A stretch of 64,000 nucleotides of DNA from positions 201,001 to 265,000 of the forward strand of contig NZ_CP095743.1 of assembly GCF_022049065.2 (NCBI RefSeq), in the 5' to 3' direction. Shown here piece after piece: positions 60,973-64,000 of this stretch. Source of the stretch: Niallia sp. Man26 (GTDB lineage Bacteria; Bacillota; Bacilli; Bacillales; Cytobacillaceae). The position numbers and the translations under genes are program-made. Under the pieces are notes generated by a model. It did not search any database, was not told where the DNA came from, and worked only from the letters and a program-made list of their open reading frames with translations. Positions within the stretch are counted from its first letter, which is position 1; each line of letters opens with the position of its first letter.

Positions 60973-61915
60973 GAGAAAACTTTTACTTCTAGCGATAATA
61001 GCCGTTCTGCTTATTGCAGTATTCATGCTGATAAAGGTGAGCAGTGTGAATTGGGAATATGTTATACCAAGAAGAGCAATCAAAATATTAGCAATATGCC
61101 TGACAGGCGGATGTATCGCATTTTCATCCATGGTTTTCCAGACCATCACTAATAACCGAATCCTAACACCGAGTATTCTAGGTCTAGATTCTTTGTATTT
61201 ATTTATCCAAACGTTTGTAGTTTTCTTTTTCGGTTCACAGAGCTTAACGATGTTGAACAGTAATGTTAACTTTCTGTTATCAGTCGGGCTGATGATTCTT
61301 TTCTCAGTTGCCCTTTACTACTTGTTCTTCCGAAAAGGAAGTCAGAATATCCTGCTGCTTCTCCTGATTGGGATTATTCTTGGCAGCTTCTTCTCAAGTC
61401 TGTCATCTTTTATGCAGATGCTGATAGATCCTAATGAGTTTTTGATTGTTCAAGACAAAATGTTTGCTAGCTTTAATAGTGTAAATACGGATATTTTGAC
61501 AATATGTATTGTGATAATTGCAGTGATTGCTATTTACGTGTCACGCTACAGCAAGTTTTTCGATGTAATGTCACTTGGAAAAGAGCAGGCAATCAATCTG
61601 GGAATTGATTATGATCGTGTTGTAAGAAATATGCTCGTTGTAGTTGCAATTCTGGTCAGTGTATCAACTGCTCTTGTCGGACCAATCACCTTCCTTGGAT
61701 TGCTCGTCGTGAATCTTGCAAGAGAATTCCTTAGAACGTATAAACACAGCCAACTCATTGCAGGTTCCATCTTGTTAAGCATCATAGCCCTTGTTGGCGG
61801 TTTGCTCATAGTGGAAAGAGTGTTTACATTCTCGACAACAATCAGTGTTATCATCAACTTTGTCGGCGGAATTTATTTCATCTATTTATTGTTAAAGGAG
61901 AGAAGAGCATGGTAG
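60959..61915 (+). CDS. Petrobactin-type iron ABC transporter permease, YclO-like
   Basis: Second FecCD-family permease of 318 aa. It starts MNQPKRKLLLLAIIAVLLIAVFMLIKV and has IPRRAIKILAICLTGGCIAFSSMVFQTITNNRILTPSILGLDSLYLF near residues 33-80. VGPITFLGLLVVNLAREFLRTYKHS near residue 240 forms the ATPase-contacting loop. It should form a heterodimer with the preceding permease. The ATG lies 14 bases inside that gene behind AAGGAG. Overlap with the ATPase gene is 7 bases. Confidence 0.88.
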   Translation: MNQPKRKLLLLAIIAVLLIAVFMLIKVSSVNWEYVIPRRAIKILAICLTGGCIAFSSMVFQTITNNRILTPSILGLDSLYLFIQTFVVFFFGSQSLTMLNSNVNFLLSVGLMILFSVALYYLFFRKGSQNILLLLLIGIILGSFFSSLSSFMQMLIDPNEFLIVQDKMFASFNSVNTDILTICIVIIAVIAIYVSRYSKFFDVMSLGKEQAINLGIDYDRVVRNMLVVVAILVSVSTALVGPITFLGLLVVNLAREFLRTYKHSQLIAGSILLSIIALVGGLLIVERVFTFSTTISVIINFVGGIYFIYLLLKERRAW

Positions 61916-62667
61916 AGGTCAAGAATGTCAGTAAACAATACAATGGAAAAAGCGTCCTTGAAAATGTGTCTCTTTCCATCGAAAAAGGAAAGATTACTTC
62001 CTTTATCGGCCCGAACGGTGCCGGGAAAAGCACATTGTTATCCATCATCAGCAGGCTGATTAAAGCTGACAACGGTGAAGTCCTGATTGATGGGCAAGAT
62101 GTCTCCACTACAAAAAGCAATATTCTGGCAAAAAAGATTTCCATCCTCAAGCAGAGCAATCATATTAATATACGATTGACTGTTAAGGAACTAGTAAGTT
62201 TCGGAAGGTTTCCTTATTCACAAGGAAGACTGACGAAAGAGGATGAAACAGCCGTGGCAGAAGCAATTTCGTATATGGAGCTTGATGAAATTCAGCATAA
62301 ATATTTGGATCAATTGAGCGGCGGTCAGAAACAGCGAGCATATATTGCGATGGTTATTGCACAGGATACAGAATACATCTTGCTCGATGAGCCGCTGAAC
62401 AATCTGGATATGAAGCATTCTGTGCAAATCATGAAGGTTCTTAGAAGGCTTGTAAATGAGCTGGGGAAAACAGTTGTCATTGTAATTCATGATATTAATT
62501 TTGCCTCTGTTTATTCTGACAATATAGTGGCATTAAAGAATGGCAAACTAGTTAATAATGGTCCAGCAGACAGTATTATCAATCAAGCTGTTCTAAAGGA
62601 TATCTATGAAATGGATATGCAGATTGAGGAGATTAACGATCATAAAATCTGTGTCTATTTCGCTTAA
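61909..62667 (+). CDS. Petrobactin-type iron ABC transporter ATPase, YclP-like
   Basis: ABC ATPase of 252 aa, the same length as YclP as I recall it. Walker A is GPNGAGKST near residue 34, the signature is LSGGQKQRAYIAMV near residue 138, Walker B is YILLDEPLNNLD, and the switch His is in VIHDINFASVYSDNI. It powers the two permeases from the cytosol. It starts behind AAAGGAG, inside the end of the second permease gene. Confidence 0.9.
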   Translation: MVEVKNVSKQYNGKSVLENVSLSIEKGKITSFIGPNGAGKSTLLSIISRLIKADNGEVLIDGQDVSTTKSNILAKKISILKQSNHINIRLTVKELVSFGRFPYSQGRLTKEDETAVAEAISYMELDEIQHKYLDQLSGGQKQRAYIAMVIAQDTEYILLDEPLNNLDMKHSVQIMKVLRRLVNELGKTVVIVIHDINFASVYSDNIVALKNGKLVNNGPADSIINQAVLKDIYEMDMQIEEINDHKICVYFA

Positions 62668-62747
62668 AATCATAAATTAATGACTGTAAAGCTAAGCGGA
62701 ACTAATGGTAGATGTTGTTCGATAAAAAGAAAGGAGGCAGTGTTTCT

Positions 62748-62834
62748 ATGGAATACTTAAAAATAAGTCTCTTCGCCAGAAGAACCATAATAACACTACC
62801 ATTAGCATTAGTACTTTTCTGTGTGACATTCTAG
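62748..62834 (+). CDS. Possible 28-aa hydrophobic peptide
   Basis: A 28-codon frame between the ATPase and binding-protein genes with a strong SD (AAAGGAGG, ten bases before the ATG at 62748). The peptide starts MEYLKISLFARRTIITLPLA and ends in hydrophobic LVLFCVTF, so one membrane-spanning segment is possible. I know of no family. The good SD speaks for translation, the shortness against certainty. It could act as a small membrane peptide or a leader peptide for the binding-protein gene that follows 106 bp later. Confidence 0.4.
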   Translation: MEYLKISLFARRTIITLPLALVLFCVTF

Positions 62835-62940
62835 GAAAATGCACTAGGAAAATATTAATATCTCAATCATAGGATATTCTGTTTATCATTGCAATCAATT
62901 TAATTTAAATAATCTAAATATAATAATAGGGGTGTCTTAA

Positions 62941-63888
62941 TTGAAGAAAAAACTATCTATATTATTCATAGCATTAGTTATGGCAGTATTAGCAGCTTGC
63001 GGCAATACTTCTACAAGCAGCAGTTCATCTGATAATGAAAAAGCAGCAGAACCAATTACAGTAAAACATGATTTAGGCGAAACAAAAGTTGATCCAAATC
63101 CAAAAAAAGTGGTTGTATTTGATATGGGTATCTTAGACACATTAGACAAACTTGGTGTAGAAGTAGCAGGTGTTCCACAAGACAGCCTTCCAGAGTATCT
63201 TTCAAAGTACAGTGACAGCAAATATACAAATGTCGGTGGACTTAAAGAGCCAGACTTAGAGGCAATAAGCGAATTGGCTCCAGATGTTATCTTTATTTCA
63301 GGCAGACAATCAGCAGCATATGAAGACTTAAGCGAAATTGCGCCAACTGTTTATGTGGGTGTTGATACGACTAAATATATGGAATCATTTAAGAGCAATA
63401 TGGAACTAGTTGGACAAATCTTCGGTAAAGAAGATGCAGTAAAAGAAGAATTAGCAAATATTGATGAAACAATTTCAGCATTAAACGATAAAGCGAAGGC
63501 AGTAGAAGGTAAATCATTAGTAGTATTAGTAAATGACGGCAGTGTGAGTGCGTATGGATCTGGATCAAGATTCGGAATCATTCATGACGTATTTGGATTG
63601 GCTCAAGCAGACGAAAAAATTGAGGCTTCAACACATGGACAAAGCATTTCCTTTGAGTATATCGCAGAAAAGAACCCAGAATATCTATTTGTTGTAGATA
63701 GAGGCGCTGTTGTCGGCGGAGAATCCTCTGCAGAAAAAGTATTGGATAACGAGCTAGTTAACGGTACTGATGCAGCTAAAGACGGTCATATCATCTACTT
63801 AAATCCTAACTATTGGTACCTTTCTGGCGGTGGTTTGATTTCTACAGAAGAAATGGCGAAAGAAATCGATGCTGGTATTTCAAAATAA
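62941..63888 (+). CDS. Siderophore-binding lipoprotein, YclQ-like
   Basis: Substrate-binding protein of 315 aa. The N-terminal signal peptide MKKKLSILFIALVMAVLAACG ends in the lipobox LAAC, so it is lipid-anchored outside the membrane. A Ser/Thr-rich linker (TSTSSSSSD) leads to the Peripla_BP_2 fold: VKHDLGETKVDPNPKKVVVFDMG, then LEAISELAPDVIFISGRQ near residue 110. It should capture petrobactin or a related iron-siderophore and deliver it to the YclN/YclO-like permease. The TTG start lies after GGGGTG. It lies 273 bp after the ATPase gene; a terminator follows. Confidence 0.9.
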   Translation: MKKKLSILFIALVMAVLAACGNTSTSSSSSDNEKAAEPITVKHDLGETKVDPNPKKVVVFDMGILDTLDKLGVEVAGVPQDSLPEYLSKYSDSKYTNVGGLKEPDLEAISELAPDVIFISGRQSAAYEDLSEIAPTVYVGVDTTKYMESFKSNMELVGQIFGKEDAVKEELANIDETISALNDKAKAVEGKSLVVLVNDGSVSAYGSGSRFGIIHDVFGLAQADEKIEASTHGQSISFEYIAEKNPEYLFVVDRGAVVGGESSAEKVLDNELVNGTDAAKDGHIIYLNPNYWYLSGGGLISTEEMAKEIDAGISK

Positions 63889-63902
63889 TAATTTCTAAGA
63901 TA

Positions 63903-63940
63903 GGAACCCGGTTTGCTTATAAGCAGAACGGGTTCTTTCA
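63903..63940 (+). terminator. Terminator of the siderophore importer operon
   Basis: GAACCCG and CGGGTTC arms, extended by TTTGCT/AGCA pairing, precede a T-rich tail. Confidence 0.8.
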
Positions 63941-64000
63941 TTTACAATTTATGAAAATGCTGCTATAGAGTTGCTTTTTCATAATTTTCGATAGAAAATA

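Noticed and set aside
1..64000. CRISPR arrays, insertion sequences, prophage, tRNA or rRNA genes
   Set aside because: No regularly spaced repeats, transposase genes, phage structural genes, or recognisable tRNA or rRNA sequences were noticed on either strand.

Overview
The window looks like a chromosomal segment of a low-GC, aerobic, endospore-forming Bacillaceae (Niallia/Neobacillus/Bacillus-type; the species cannot be decided from sequence alone). Pointers are the sporulenol-synthase-type cyclase, the aa3 menaquinol oxidase (qoxABCD), a teichuronic-acid-type operon, strong Gram-positive Shine-Dalgarno sites with many TTG/GTG starts, a T-box leader, and Fur, CcpA (cre) and sigma-B-like sites. 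No IS elements, CRISPR arrays, rRNA or tRNA genes were seen. The only recombinase-type genes are a YneB-like serine recombinase and a short tyrosine-recombinase-like protein that lacks its first catalytic arginine.

Layout. 1-4.2 kb (minus): the 5' part of an NrnB-like DHH oligoribonuclease, then a type II (IleS2-like) isoleucyl-tRNA synthetase behind a T-box. 4.2-11 kb: SqhC cyclase, an SMP-30-like hydrolase, a SulP transporter, a YneB-like recombinase, a GrpB-family protein and a DUF3231 protein. 11-14.1 kb: RpiR regulator divergent from PTS IIB and IIC genes with a perfect cre site, plus a small unknown protein. 14.2-18.6 kb: Lrp regulator divergent from an EamA transporter, TrhO tRNA hydroxylase, a UPF0173 hydrolase and two unknown proteins. 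18.7-19.8 kb: a split sigma factor cassette sigO-yvrJ-rsoA with overlapping stops and starts. 19.9-21.6 kb: PadR-DUF1700-DUF4097 operon. 21.7-23.8 kb: lmrAB-type repressor and drug efflux pump.

24-31.2 kb: a cell-wall polysaccharide operon collinear with tuaA-C-E-F-G-H, lacking tuaB and carrying an NAD-dependent epimerase where tuaD would be. 31.4-41.1 kb: CgoX, a TspO-like protein, a GGDEF protein, a YusV-like siderophore ATPase, MurB, VanZ-family protein, aldo/keto reductase and IlvD. 41.1-44.5 kb (minus): AI-2E exporter family protein, then the KhtU/KhtT cation antiporter pair behind the tyrosine-recombinase-like gene. 44.5-46.5 kb: a 616-bp non-coding region with a good promoter and structured sequence in front of a CNNM/CorC protein. 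46.7-52.1 kb: mannitol genes mtlA and mtlR-mtlF-mtlD. 52.1-55.5 kb: GspA-like glycosyltransferase with a sigma-B-like promoter, a 41-aa peptide gene and a class A PBP. 55.9-59.8 kb: qoxABCD. 59.9-63.9 kb: a Fur-box-controlled petrobactin-type importer (yclNOPQ-like) with a 28-codon reading frame between the ATPase and binding-protein genes.

Most of the window is ordinary Bacillaceae core and accessory metabolism. The points most worth a second look are the split sigma cassette without its usual neighbours, the altered tua operon, the catalytically altered recombinase joined to khtTU, the structured region before the CorC gene together with the hairpin between its SD and start codon, the minus-strand terminator inside the leader of the TspO-like gene, and the small peptide genes.
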